The translations under genes and the position numbers were made by a program. Shown one piece after another: positions 44,673 to 54,918 of a DNA stretch of 64,000 nucleotides. The notes beneath the pieces were generated by a model, which saw only the letters and a list, made by a program, of their open reading frames with translations, made no database searches and had not been told where the DNA came from. Numbering within the stretch: the stretch's first letter is position 1; each line of letters begins with the position of its first letter. The stretch comes from Sphingobium sp. JS3065 (lineage in GTDB: Bacteria > Pseudomonadota > Alphaproteobacteria > Sphingomonadales > Sphingomonadaceae), in NCBI RefSeq assembly GCF_026427355.1, contig NZ_CP102664.1:124001-188000 (forward strand). Direction: 5' to 3'.

Positions 44673-45248
44673 TCAAGTCGACAGCAGCAGAACGGCCAGA
44701 ACCAACCAGATGATCAACAGAAAATGCCAATAAAGGGCGCACAGGGCGACATTGCGCATATTCGCCGCCGCCAATGCCCGCCCGGCGGCGACCAGCCCGC
44801 CCATGATGTGCAGCCCATGCAGCGCCGTCAGCAGATAGAAAAAGGCGTTGGCCGGATTGGCCGACAGATAATAGCTCGACGCCTGATAATGTTGCCAAAG
44901 CAGCCATTGAAGCCCCAGAAACAGCCCGCCCAGCGCCGCCCCGACGATTGCCCCGCCAGCCATCCGCTTGCGCCGCGCCACTTCCCAGGCGGCGCTGCTC
45001 GCCACCAGCACCAGCGTGTTGATCCACAGCAGCGGCGGATCGGGCAGGGGCTTCCAGTCATCCCCATGCCCCATTCCGCTGTGCAGGCCCATGCGCATCA
45101 GATAGGCCGCCACCAGCAATGCAAACATGACCAGCGCCACGCCGAAATAGGCCACCGTCCCGACGGCCCCGGCCGAGGGCCGCTCATGCTCCACCGGCTG
45201 CGCGCCCGGCTCCCAGCTTTTTTCGGTCAGGCGCGCCAATATGCTCAC
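44673..45248 (-). CDS. Second cytochrome c oxidase subunit III-like protein
   Basis: 191 residues, five helices. It keeps ALHGLHIMGGLVAAGRAL and LCALYWHFLLIIWLVLAVLL (subunit III helix VI/VII pattern), but the acidic VDxVW becomes LLIIWL. It is shorter and more divergent than the 43974-44660 gene. Dual subunit III genes occur in some alphaproteobacterial aa3/caa3 clusters; whether both enter one complex is not known. Confidence 0.83.
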   Translation of the reverse strand: MSILARLTEKSWEPGAQPVEHERPSAGAVGTVAYFGVALVMFALLVAAYLMRMGLHSGMGHGDDWKPLPDPPLLWINTLVLVASSAAWEVARRKRMAGGAIVGAALGGLFLGLQWLLWQHYQASSYYLSANPANAFFYLLTALHGLHIMGGLVAAGRALAAANMRNVALCALYWHFLLIIWLVLAVLLLST

Positions 45249-46963
45249 GTCCTTGGCTCCGTCTGCGGGATGAAGTCCCGCGCCGCCCCCGGCACGCTGT
45301 AATCATAGGCCCAGCGATGGACGACCGGCAGATGTGGCCCCCAATTGCCATGGGATGGCGGCGTGTCGGGCGTCAGCCATTCCAGACTGGCCGCTCCCCA
45401 TGGATTGGGATCGGCCCGCGGCCCCCGAAACAGGCTCCAGATCATGTTGAAGAAGAACAGCCCCTGCGCGAAGAAGACGATCAGCGCCGCGATGCTGATC
45501 CATTCATTGGCCAGATGCACCGATGGGGGAATGAAGGCGGTCTCGCCCAGCGCATAATAACGGCGCGGCACCCCCAAAATCCCCAGATAATGCATCGGCA
45601 GGAAAATCGCATAGACGCCAAGGAAAGTGATCCAGAAATGGAGTTTCCCTAACGTCTCGTTCCACATCCGGCCGAAAATCTTCGGGTACCAGTGGTAGAT
45701 GGCGCCGAAGATCACCAGTACCGGAGACACGCCCATCACCATATGGAAATGCGCGACGACGAAGAAAGTGTCGGACAGCGGCACGTCGACACTGACATTG
45801 CCCAGGAACAGCCCCGACAATCCGCCATGGATGAAGGTGAAGATGAAGGCGATGGCGAACAGCATCGGCACCCGCAGATGGATGTCCCCGCGCCATAATG
45901 TCAGCAGCCAGTTATACACCTTGATCGCGGTCGGAATGGCGATGATCAATGTCGAGGTGGCGAAGAAGAACCCGAAATAAGGGTTCATGCCGCTCACATA
46001 CATATGATGCGCCCAGACGAGGAAGCTCAAGGCCCCGATGATCACGATCGCCCACACCATCATGCGATAACCGAAGATATTCCGCCGCGCGTGCACGCTG
46101 ATCAGGTCGGACACGATGCCGAAGGCGGGCAGGGCGACGATATAGACTTCGGGATGGCCGAAGAACCAGAAGAGATGCTGGAACAACAGCGGACTGCCGC
46201 CCTGCGTATCGGTGATCGCGCCCATGGATTGCATGGTCGGCATGAAGAAGCTGGTGCCGGCGAAATGATCGAACAGCATCATGATCGCCGCGACGAACAG
46301 CGCCGGAAAGGCCAGCAATCCCATCACGGACGCGGTGAAAATCCCCCACACCGACAGCGGCATCCGCATCAGCGTCATGCCCTTGGTCCGCGCCTGCAGC
46401 ACCGTGGTCACATAATTCAGTCCGCCCATGGTGAAGGCCGCCACGAAGATGGCGAGGCTTACCAGCATGGTCGCGATGCCCCATTGATGCCCCGGCGTCC
46501 CTTCGGTGATGGCCTGGGGCGGATAAAGCGTCCAACCCGCCCCGGTCGGCCCCCCCGGCACGAAAAATCCCGCCACGAGCACGATCACCGACAGCAGGTA
46601 GAGCCAGTAACTTAGCATATTGACGAAGGGGAACACCATGTCCCGTGCCCCGATCATCAGCGGGATCAGATAATTGCCGAAGCCGCCCAGCAGCAACGCC
46701 GTCAGCAGATAGACCACCATGATCATGCCGTGCATCGACACGAATTGCAGGTAATTGTCGGGCTGGATATCCGGAAAAACCCCCGGAAACCCAAGCTGCA
46801 ACCGCATCAATGCCGACAATATCAGCGCCACCAGCCCGATGCCGATGGCGGTCACGCTATATTGGATGGCGATGACCTTGTGATCCTGGCTCCAGACATA
46901 TTTGGTGACCCAGCTATGCGGATGATGCAGCGGGCGCAGGTCGTCAGCCAGGGTGGTAGCCAT
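45245..46963 (-). CDS. ctaD: Cytochrome c oxidase subunit I
   Basis: 572 residues, 12 or more helices. Heme and CuB ligands: His in VSMHGMIMVVYLL, FWFFGHPEVYIVALPAFGIV (His-Tyr cross-link site), WAHHMYVSGMNP and VVAHFHMVMGVSP. D-channel Asp/Asn lie in GARDMVFPFVNMLSYW and the K-channel Lys in STLIIAIPTAIKVYNW, so this is an A-type proton pump. ATG 46963 shares a base with the coxB stop (TGATG). Confidence 0.95.
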   Translation of the reverse strand: MATTLADDLRPLHHPHSWVTKYVWSQDHKVIAIQYSVTAIGIGLVALILSALMRLQLGFPGVFPDIQPDNYLQFVSMHGMIMVVYLLTALLLGGFGNYLIPLMIGARDMVFPFVNMLSYWLYLLSVIVLVAGFFVPGGPTGAGWTLYPPQAITEGTPGHQWGIATMLVSLAIFVAAFTMGGLNYVTTVLQARTKGMTLMRMPLSVWGIFTASVMGLLAFPALFVAAIMMLFDHFAGTSFFMPTMQSMGAITDTQGGSPLLFQHLFWFFGHPEVYIVALPAFGIVSDLISVHARRNIFGYRMMVWAIVIIGALSFLVWAHHMYVSGMNPYFGFFFATSTLIIAIPTAIKVYNWLLTLWRGDIHLRVPMLFAIAFIFTFIHGGLSGLFLGNVSVDVPLSDTFFVVAHFHMVMGVSPVLVIFGAIYHWYPKIFGRMWNETLGKLHFWITFLGVYAIFLPMHYLGILGVPRRYYALGETAFIPPSVHLANEWISIAALIVFFAQGLFFFNMIWSLFRGPRADPNPWGAASLEWLTPDTPPSHGNWGPHLPVVHRWAYDYSVPGAARDFIPQTEPRT

Positions 46964-47874
46964 CAGCGAATGCTCCAGGAGGCGGGGACGATACAGGCGT
47001 TGGCCTTGATCAGCAGGATCGACATGGCGGCGGGTGGCGCCTCGGCCAATATCTGCCCGAAACTGCTCTGCTGCGCCTGCCATGCGGCGAAGGCCTTGGG
47101 CGTTTCCACCACCACCTTGCCGCGCATCTCATGATGGCCGGTCCCGCACAGTTCGGCGCAGAGGATATCGAACGTTCCCGCCCTGGTCGGCGTCATCCAG
47201 AAATAGGTGACGATCCCCGGCACCAGGTCCATCTTGGCGCGGAATTCCGGCACATAGAAGTCGTGCAGCACGTCCTTGGACCGCAGCACGATCTTCACCG
47301 GCTTGCCGACCGGTAGATGCAGGTCGCCGCTTTCCACCAATATGTCGTCCCGCCCGAACGGATCGAGCGGGTCCAGGCCCAGCCCATTGTCGGGCGTGAT
47401 ATATTTGACCGCCGCCGCGCCCAGCACGCCGTCCGGCCCCGGATAGCGGAAGGACCATTGCCATTGCTGCCCCACCGCCTCGATCACGGTCGCTTCCTTG
47501 GGCACGGACACATATTTGCCCCAGGCGGCAAGCCCCGGCGCCAGCATCCCGGCAATGCCGATGGCCGTCCAGACCGTCAGTCGCTTTTCGAGCGAGCTAT
47601 TCTCCGGCTCATAATGCGCCCGATGACCGGGCCGGTGACGATATTTGACCAGCGCCCAGGCGAGGAATAGGTTCAACCCGACAAAGGCCGCCGCGCAAAT
47701 CCACAACGTCACGTCGAGAGCGGTATCGATCGATCCCCAGTTGGAAGCGATGGGCGTGCGCCACCATGGACTGAACAGGTGAAAGGCGACCGAGCCGACC
47801 ACAAGCATGGCGATGGCTACCGCAACCGGCACAAGCCCTCTCCCTATACAGGACGCTCGCCGCCGTTCCGGCAT
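46963..47874 (-). CDS. Cytochrome c oxidase subunit II
   Basis: 303 residues. Three hydrophobic segments (VPVAVAIAMLVVGSVAFHLF, TLWICAAAFVGLNLFLAWAL, TAIGIAGMLAPGLAAWG) precede a cupredoxin domain with VGQQWQWSFRYPG and the CuA site CAELCGTGHHEMRG. No fused cytochrome c. Start MPERRR at 47874: the open frame continues to 48042, but that extension only translates the intergenic repeat. First gene of the operon. Confidence 0.92.
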   Translation of the reverse strand: MPERRRASCIGRGLVPVAVAIAMLVVGSVAFHLFSPWWRTPIASNWGSIDTALDVTLWICAAAFVGLNLFLAWALVKYRHRPGHRAHYEPENSSLEKRLTVWTAIGIAGMLAPGLAAWGKYVSVPKEATVIEAVGQQWQWSFRYPGPDGVLGAAAVKYITPDNGLGLDPLDPFGRDDILVESGDLHLPVGKPVKIVLRSKDVLHDFYVPEFRAKMDLVPGIVTYFWMTPTRAGTFDILCAELCGTGHHEMRGKVVVETPKAFAAWQAQQSSFGQILAEAPPAAMSILLIKANACIVPASWSIR

Positions 47875-47951
47875 TTCGAGTCGCCTCGGTAATAACCGCC
47901 GGGGCAAGGTACAGAAAAAATGCCGCTGGGGGAAGCGGTTGCATCGGGCCG

Positions 47952-48152
47952 GATTTGGCCGTTTTCCGTCGAAGTTCACACTGTATGCGCGCGCGTGCCT
48001 GGGCGCGCGTAGGCGAAGGCAGGTTTCTGTCGGACGTTTCAAAGAAGGCTGCGAGATAGGGTCAGGGATATTGAATAGGACAGGCTGAATAGGCGCCTAT
48101 CGGAGGAATAGGATGTTTTTTCGGAAGCCTGTTGCTGTTGGGCCACCTATTT
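47952..48152 (-). repeat. Intergenic repeat, copy 3 (right bracket, inverted)
   Basis: Reverse-complement copy of 42722-42920. It occupies the region upstream of coxB, so its GTGAACTTCGACG end faces the operon's 5' end, while in copies 1 and 2 the same end faces a gene's 3' end. Confidence 0.8.
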
Positions 48153-48340
48153 CCCAATATAATAAAGTAAAACGCAAGAAATTATAAATAATAAAAATTA
48201 TTACTGATATATGTGAGTATAAATCTCAAATACTATTATATATCGTAAGATATATGACTTAGATAATATGTAATTATTTGCCGAATAATAACATTTCATT
48301 AACCGATAATATTTAAAATATTTCTGTCATCCGGCCTTTG
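48153..48340. other. Very AT-rich tract before the Tad genes
   Basis: About 190 bp dominated by A and T (runs such as AATAATAAAAATTATTAC) inside a GC-rich chromosome. No gene. It ends 28 bp before the first Tad-like start and probably holds its promoter or a nucleoid-protein binding site. Confidence 0.6.
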
Positions 48341-48368
48341 TCCCGGATGTGCAGGAAAGGTTTGTGTG

Positions 48369-49625
48369 ATGTTCGGCGGATCGATGGGGCGATTGCTGCG
48401 GGACAGGACGGGCAATGTCCTGATGATGGCGGCTGCCTCCATGCCCATATTGATCGGGGCGGCAGGGCTGGCGACCGACACGGTGCAATGGACCTTGTGG
48501 AAACGACAGGTTCAGCGACAGGCGGACAGCGCGGCGCTTGCCGGGGCCTATGCGGTGGCGCAGGGCTTCAGCGCATCGGACAGTGCGACATCCGACATCA
48601 ACCGCCTGTCGCTGATCACCCTGTCGCAAACGCCGACCATCGAGAATGCGCCCACCGCGGGGGCTTTCGCCGGCAATGCAAATGCGGTGCGGGTGGTGCT
48701 GCAAACCACGAGGGAACTGCCTTTCTCGAAGATATTGGGAGTAAAGGCGCCTGTCATCTTCGGTGAAGCGACGGCGGCCGTGCTGGCGGAGGGCGATTAT
48801 TGCGTCGTCTCGTTGGAAAAGACGAGCGCGGTCGGCATCACGCTCCAGGGCAATGCCACCGTCGATCTGGGTTGCGGCATCGCCACCAATTCCCGGGCAT
48901 CGAATGCGGTCACGGCAGGCGGCAGCAGCAAGGTGACAGCGACGCCGGTCGCCGCCGTAGGCGGTCTGACGTCCAGTACCAACTATGTCTCGCCAACCAC
49001 GCTGATGCCGTACAGCCTGCCTTTGTCCGACCCATATGCGGGGTTGCCAGCGCCCACCTCGGCAAATTTCACGGGATGCAATAACAAATATAGCGTCCAG
49101 CCCAACCAAGTTGTCGCCCAGCCGCTCCAGCCCGGCTGCTACAAGGGGTTAGATATCAAGGGAACGCTTACCCTGGCGCCCGGCACCTATTTTATCGACG
49201 GCGGCAGCTTCAGCGTCGGATCGCAAGCTATCCTTAGCGGCTCCCGCGTCACCATCATCCTGACCAGCCGCAATGCATCCACCAACGCCAGCCAGATCGC
49301 GTCGGTGGACATCAACGGCGGTGCGAAGCTCAACCTGTCCGCGCCGGACAGCGGCGCTTATTCCGGTGTCCTCTTCTATCAGGACCGGCTCGCGCTGGAT
49401 TCCGGAACCAACAAGATCAACGGCAACGCCGATTCCGTCCTGCAAGGCGCTTTCTACTTTCCCAGCCAGGCGATGGAGTTTTCCGGCACGTCGGGAATGC
49501 AGACCAAATGCGTGAAGATGGTCAGCAGGCGCGTCACCTTCATCGGCAACAGCCAAATCGTCAATGAATGCGACAATACAGGCGTTAACCCTATTCCCGC
49601 GAGCCGCGTAAGGCTGGTGGGCTGA
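48369..49625 (+). CDS. TadG-like pilus-assembly protein
   Basis: 418 residues. N-terminal Tad domain: RDRTGNVLMMAAASMPILIG then AAGLATDTVQWTLWKRQVQR and QADSAALAGAYAV, one membrane helix with a large periplasmic or surface part rich in Ser/Thr/Asn and four to five Cys. Such TadG/TadE-like proteins act with Flp/Tad secretion machinery, which is not in this window. Overlaps the next gene by one base. Confidence 0.82.
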   Translation: MFGGSMGRLLRDRTGNVLMMAAASMPILIGAAGLATDTVQWTLWKRQVQRQADSAALAGAYAVAQGFSASDSATSDINRLSLITLSQTPTIENAPTAGAFAGNANAVRVVLQTTRELPFSKILGVKAPVIFGEATAAVLAEGDYCVVSLEKTSAVGITLQGNATVDLGCGIATNSRASNAVTAGGSSKVTATPVAAVGGLTSSTNYVSPTTLMPYSLPLSDPYAGLPAPTSANFTGCNNKYSVQPNQVVAQPLQPGCYKGLDIKGTLTLAPGTYFIDGGSFSVGSQAILSGSRVTIILTSRNASTNASQIASVDINGGAKLNLSAPDSGAYSGVLFYQDRLALDSGTNKINGNADSVLQGAFYFPSQAMEFSGTSGMQTKCVKMVSRRVTFIGNSQIVNECDNTGVNPIPASRVRLVG

Positions 49626-50082
49626 TGATGAACCGGCTTGCCCTGGATCGTTCAGGCACCAGCACGGTCGAACTGGCGCTCATCATGCCGGTGCTGGTGC
49701 TGCTGACCTGCATGGCGGGCGATGTCGCAATGGCCTTCAAGGCGAAGATCGCGCTCCAGCGCGCGGCTGAACGCGCGGCACAGATGGCGACCGCTGGCGG
49801 CCTTACCGGCGCATCCTATGACACCGACAATTTGAAAGCTGACGCTGCCTCCGCGGCGAATGTCGCGACCGGCAACGTTAGCATCACCAAGACCCTGCTC
49901 TGCAATGATACGGTGCAGACTGCAACGCCGGAAGTGCCTTGCCCCGACGATCAACAGACGAAGCGCTATGTCGCCATCACCATTTCGGGGAATTATATGC
50001 CGATGTTCGCCAAGCTTGCGCCGAACGGCAATTGGTCTGCCCAGGGGATCGCGCTCACCGGTTCCGCATCGGTGCGCCTGCG

Positions 50083-50086
<4 letters not shown>
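49625..50086 (+). CDS. TadE/TadG family protein
   Basis: 153 residues: LDRSGTSTVELALIMPVLVL is the TadE-type type IV pilin-like helix with the conserved Glu at +5, followed by AMAFKAKIALQRAAERAAQM. The periplasmic part has a CNDTVQ...CPDDQQTKR Cys pair. Minor pseudopilin candidate. Stop overlaps the next start (ATGA at 50083-50086). Confidence 0.82.
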
Positions 50087-51619
<1,533 letters not shown>

Positions 51620-51679
51620 CAACCGCTCGGCAGGGGGCGAACGGCGGCTATGGGTGGAGAGCGGACGTTCCAAATCCCT

Positions 51680-51936
51680 CTCCCTTGAGGGTCGGCCAGA
51701 GGCACGTGACTCTGGCCGAGGTTGCGCAGACTTGGCAGCTTGCTGCCTTAGTCGTAGCTGGGTGAGGGGAGCGAACAGGTCGATCATGCCCCCGGCATGA
51801 TCTAAGGGCTGCGGGGCAGCCCTTACCTGTTCGCTCGATCCACAGGATCGCGCGGGCCGCAGGCCCGCTCCCCCTCATCCAACTCCGCCTAGGCTCCTTC
51901 GTCACCAAGGCTTCGTATCCTTCTCCCTCAAGGGAG
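51680..51936. repeat. Multi-hairpin intergenic element with a perfect three-way junction
   Basis: Bounded by CTCCCTTGAGGG (51680-51691) and CCCTCAAGGGAG (51925-51936). Inside are perfect hairpins: CGGCCAGAG/CTCTGGCCG (51693-51701/51710-51718), GGCAGC/GCTGCC (51734-51747), then a 12-bp stem GAGCGAACAGGT/ACCTGTTCGCTC (51769-51780/51825-51836) enclosing GATCATGCC-ccc-GGCATGATC (51782-51802) and AAGGGCTGC-ggg-GCAGCCCTT (51804-51824), then CGATC/GATCG and GCGGGCC-gca-GGCCCGC (51852-51868). No coding sequence. Confidence 0.85.
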
Positions 51937-51992
51937 AAGGAATGTCTTGGACTGGCCAAAGCGCGACATTGCCCTGGCCCATTCCTTCCGCT

Positions 51993-52997
51993 CTATCCTT
52001 CCTGCCCGTAGGCGACCACAGTCTCCACCTCGGTCTTGTCGCCCAGCACGACGCCGACCCGTTGGTGCAGTCCGGTCGGCTTCACGTCCATGATCCGCGC
52101 ATAGCCGGTGCTCGCCGCCCCGCCAGCCTGCTCGATCAGGAAGGACATGGGGTTCGCCTCATACATCAGCCGCAGCTTCGCCTTGTCGGCATAGCGATGA
52201 TCCGTCGGATAGAGGAAAATCCCGCCGCGCTTCAGCACGCGATGCACGTCCGCCACCATCGAAGCGGTCCAGCGCATGTTGTAATCCTTGCCCAGCGGCC
52301 CCTCGGTCCCCTGGATTCGCTCTTCGACATAGCGGGCTATGCCCGGCGACCATTGCCGCCGCCGCGCCATGTTGATGGCGAATTCGGCATTGCCCTGCGG
52401 CATCTGCATCGGCCCGTCGGTCATCCGCCACGATCCGATTTCCCGGTCCAGCGTGAATTCATAGACGCCCGTGCCGATGGTCAGCACCAGCAGCGTCTGC
52501 GGCCCGTAGATCGCATAGCCCGCCGCCACCTGCTGCGTGCCCGGCTGAAGGAAATCCTGCTCCGTCACCTCGCGGCCCGAACATTCCTCCGGCGCCTTCA
52601 GCACGGAAAAGATCGTGCCGACGCTCAGGTCCACATCGATATTGCTGGACCCGTCGATCGGATCGAACAGCAGCAGATATTCGCCCCTGGGGTAGCGGTT
52701 GGGGATGGGATGGAGCGTCTCCATCTCCTCCGAAGCCATGGCGGCCAGATGCCCGCCCCATTCATTGGCGTCCAGCAGCAGTTCGTTGGCGATCACGTCC
52801 AGCTTCTTCTGAACCTCGCCCTGCACATTTTCGCTGTCCAGGCTGCCCAGCACCTCGCCCAGCGCGCCCTTGGACACGCTGTGATTGATCGTCTTGCACG
52901 CGCGCGCGACGGTTTCGATCAGCAGGCGCAGTTCGGACGGCAGGGCATTGGCCTGCCGCTGCTGTTCGATCAGGAAGCGGGTGAGGGTGATGGACAT
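51993..52997 (-). CDS. fbp: Fructose-1,6-bisphosphatase class 1
   Basis: 334 residues. [10 protein letters not shown] and [20 protein letters not shown] are the metal-binding and catalytic loops; [20 protein letters not shown] and [20 protein letters not shown] complete the active site. It hydrolyses fructose 1,6-bisphosphate in gluconeogenesis. Start MSITLTRF at 52997; a longer open frame to 53084 lacks family similarity. The stop faces the multi-hairpin element. Confidence 0.95.
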   Translation of the reverse strand: MSITLTRFLIEQQRQANALPSELRLLIETVARACKTINHSVSKGALGEVLGSLDSENVQGEVQKKLDVIANELLLDANEWGGHLAAMASEEMETLHPIPNRYPRGEYLLLFDPIDGSSNIDVDLSVGTIFSVLKAPEECSGREVTEQDFLQPGTQQVAAGYAIYGPQTLLVLTIGTGVYEFTLDREIGSWRMTDGPMQMPQGNAEFAINMARRRQWSPGIARYVEERIQGTEGPLGKDYNMRWTASMVADVHRVLKRGGIFLYPTDHRYADKAKLRLMYEANPMSFLIEQAGGAASTGYARIMDVKPTGLHQRVGVVLGDKTEVETVVAYGQEG

Positions 52998-53196
52998 AGG
53001 CGGTTTTGCTCGCTCAATAAAATATGGCGAGCGGACGCGCGCCATGCATGGAATCGCGTTACGCCGTAGCGGTCGGACGGGCATTGGAAAAGCGCCAATT
53101 CATGACGCTGGGGCGATGAAAGGGCCATCCGTTCCCGCATCGGGACTGGCCGCGAAGCGCGGGCAGCCGCCCTGTCCGGTTCGTTTCGATACCGGT

Positions 53197-53958
53197 TCAA
53201 ATCCGATTGGCGATCGCGCCTGCCGCCCAGCCCATGCCGACCGCCAGCATCATCGCGACCAGGCCATAGAGGAACGGCCATTGCTCGGCGGCCACCGCCA
53301 TGAAGCGTTCGAACCCTGACTTGCGGATGGTGATATCGCGCACCGCCGCCGCCACCACGCGGCCATCCTGCACCAGAAAGGTCTCTGCGGTATAATCCCC
53401 CACGATCACCCGCGCCGACAGCGGCAGCCGCGCCCGATAAAGCACGCCGTCCGTGATCTCCACCGTGCCGGGCCGCTCGACATAGAGGCCCGCCCGTTGC
53501 CGCAGATCGATCAGTCCTTTCTGGAACCGGTCCAGTTCCTCGCTGACGTTGAGGGAGGAGGGGGAAAGCTGAAGCTTGTCCACGCCCATTTCGTAGATCG
53601 CCGCCGTCCGCTCATCGACCACCTTGCCGATCGGGCGGGATGAGGCGATGGCATAGAAGCTGGGCGCTGACCGGAAGCGGGCGCTGTCGGCATTGACCCA
53701 GATGCCCGCGACCTTCTGTTTCTCGCGCATGGTGATTGACTGGTCCGGGCCTTTCAGCACGACCATGATGTCGGCGGGCTTTTTCGGCCGCCGTCCGTCG
53801 GGATAGACGATGGCGCCGAACAGCAGCAGGTCCGCGCCGGTGAAGCTGTACTGGATTTCGACATCGCGCTGTGACACGTCGGGCACCAGCGTCGGTTCAT
53901 CCGCCGCGCACAGCAGCAGCAGGGCAGGGGACAGGGCCAGGAGCGCGGGCCGTTTCAC
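53197..53958 (-). CDS. TIGR02186 family membrane protein
   Basis: 253 residues: signal peptide (MKRPALLALSPALLLLCA), periplasmic domain (VEIQYSFTGADLLLFGAIVY, YADGRRP-type loop, PGTVEITDGVLYRARLPLSA) and one C-terminal membrane helix (FLYGLVAMMLAVGMGWAAGA). Found paired with TauE/SafE transporters in alphaproteobacteria; function unknown. Starts inside the TauE stop (ATGA at 53955-53958). Confidence 0.88.
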   Translation of the reverse strand: MKRPALLALSPALLLLCAADEPTLVPDVSQRDVEIQYSFTGADLLLFGAIVYPDGRRPKKPADIMVVLKGPDQSITMREKQKVAGIWVNADSARFRSAPSFYAIASSRPIGKVVDERTAAIYEMGVDKLQLSPSSLNVSEELDRFQKGLIDLRQRAGLYVERPGTVEITDGVLYRARLPLSARVIVGDYTAETFLVQDGRVVAAAVRDITIRKSGFERFMAVAAEQWPFLYGLVAMMLAVGMGWAAGAIANRI

Positions 53959-54869
53959 CGCACTTCGACCGTGTAGATTTCGTCCGGCCGGAATCCCAGC
54001 CCCAACGCCATGCGCGCCGCCACCAGCAGCACGATGGCGGCCAGCAATATGCGCAGATATTCGGGCCGGACCGTCATGGAGATGCGCGTCCCCACCTGCG
54101 CGCCCGTGACGCTGCCGATCAGCAGCAGCATCGCCAGCACCAGATCGACCGCATGGGTCGTCATGGCGTGCATCATCGTGGTCGCCATGGTCACGAACAA
54201 TATCTGGAACAGCGACGTGCCGACCACCGACTGAGTCGTCATGCCCAGCAGATAGAGCATCGCCGGAACCAGGATGAAGCCGCCGCCCACGCCCAGCAAC
54301 ATGGTCAGGATACCTGTCGCCAGGCCCAGCAACAGCGGCGCCAGCGGCGAAATATACAGTCCCGACCGGTAGAAGCGCCAGCGCATGGGCAGGGCCGCGA
54401 CCAGCGGATGGTGCCGCCGCTTGCGCGCCTGTATGCGCTTGCCGGTCTTGAGCGCGATCAGCGCCTGGATGGATTCCTTCGCCATCAGCGATCCGATGCC
54501 GCCCAGCATCAGCACGTAGAGAATGCCGATCACGGTGTCGATCTGGCCGATGGCCTGCAGCAGCCGGAAGATCAGCACGCCCAGCCCGGCCCCCACCACG
54601 CCGCCTGCGATCAGCACGCCGCCCATGCGGAAATCCACCGTGCCCCGCGACATGTGCGTGACGACGCCCGACACGCTGGCGCCCGTGACCTGGCTGGCGG
54701 CGGAGGCGGCGGCGACGGTCGGCGGAATGCCGTAGAAAATCAGCAGCGGGGTCGTCAGGAATCCGCCACCGACCCCGAACATGCCTGACAGCAGGCCCAC
54801 CACGCCGCCCAGGGCAATGATGACCAGCGCATTCACCGACAGATTGGCGATGGGCAGATAGAGATCCAT
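53955..54869 (-). CDS. TauE/SafE family anion exporter
   Basis: 304 residues, about eight helices in two related halves: GVVGLLSGMFGVGGGFLTTP and TGILTMLLGVGGGFILVPAM are the repeated signature. Family members move sulfite, sulfoacetate or similar anions. Its fixed partner encoded at 53197-53958 has a large periplasmic domain that may deliver or sense the substrate (inference). Confidence 0.9.
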   Translation of the reverse strand: MDLYLPIANLSVNALVIIALGGVVGLLSGMFGVGGGFLTTPLLIFYGIPPTVAAASAASQVTGASVSGVVTHMSRGTVDFRMGGVLIAGGVVGAGLGVLIFRLLQAIGQIDTVIGILYVLMLGGIGSLMAKESIQALIALKTGKRIQARKRRHHPLVAALPMRWRFYRSGLYISPLAPLLLGLATGILTMLLGVGGGFILVPAMLYLLGMTTQSVVGTSLFQILFVTMATTMMHAMTTHAVDLVLAMLLLIGSVTGAQVGTRISMTVRPEYLRILLAAIVLLVAARMALGLGFRPDEIYTVEVR

Positions 54870-54918
54870 GGAACTACGGGGTTAAGCCCAATATGCGCAG
54901 AGATAAAGGCGCTGCCGC

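Noticed and set aside
47875..48042. N-terminal extension of the coxB reading frame
   Set aside because: The extra 56 residues translate the intergenic repeat and resemble no oxidase subunit; MPERRR at 47874 is followed by the first membrane helix.
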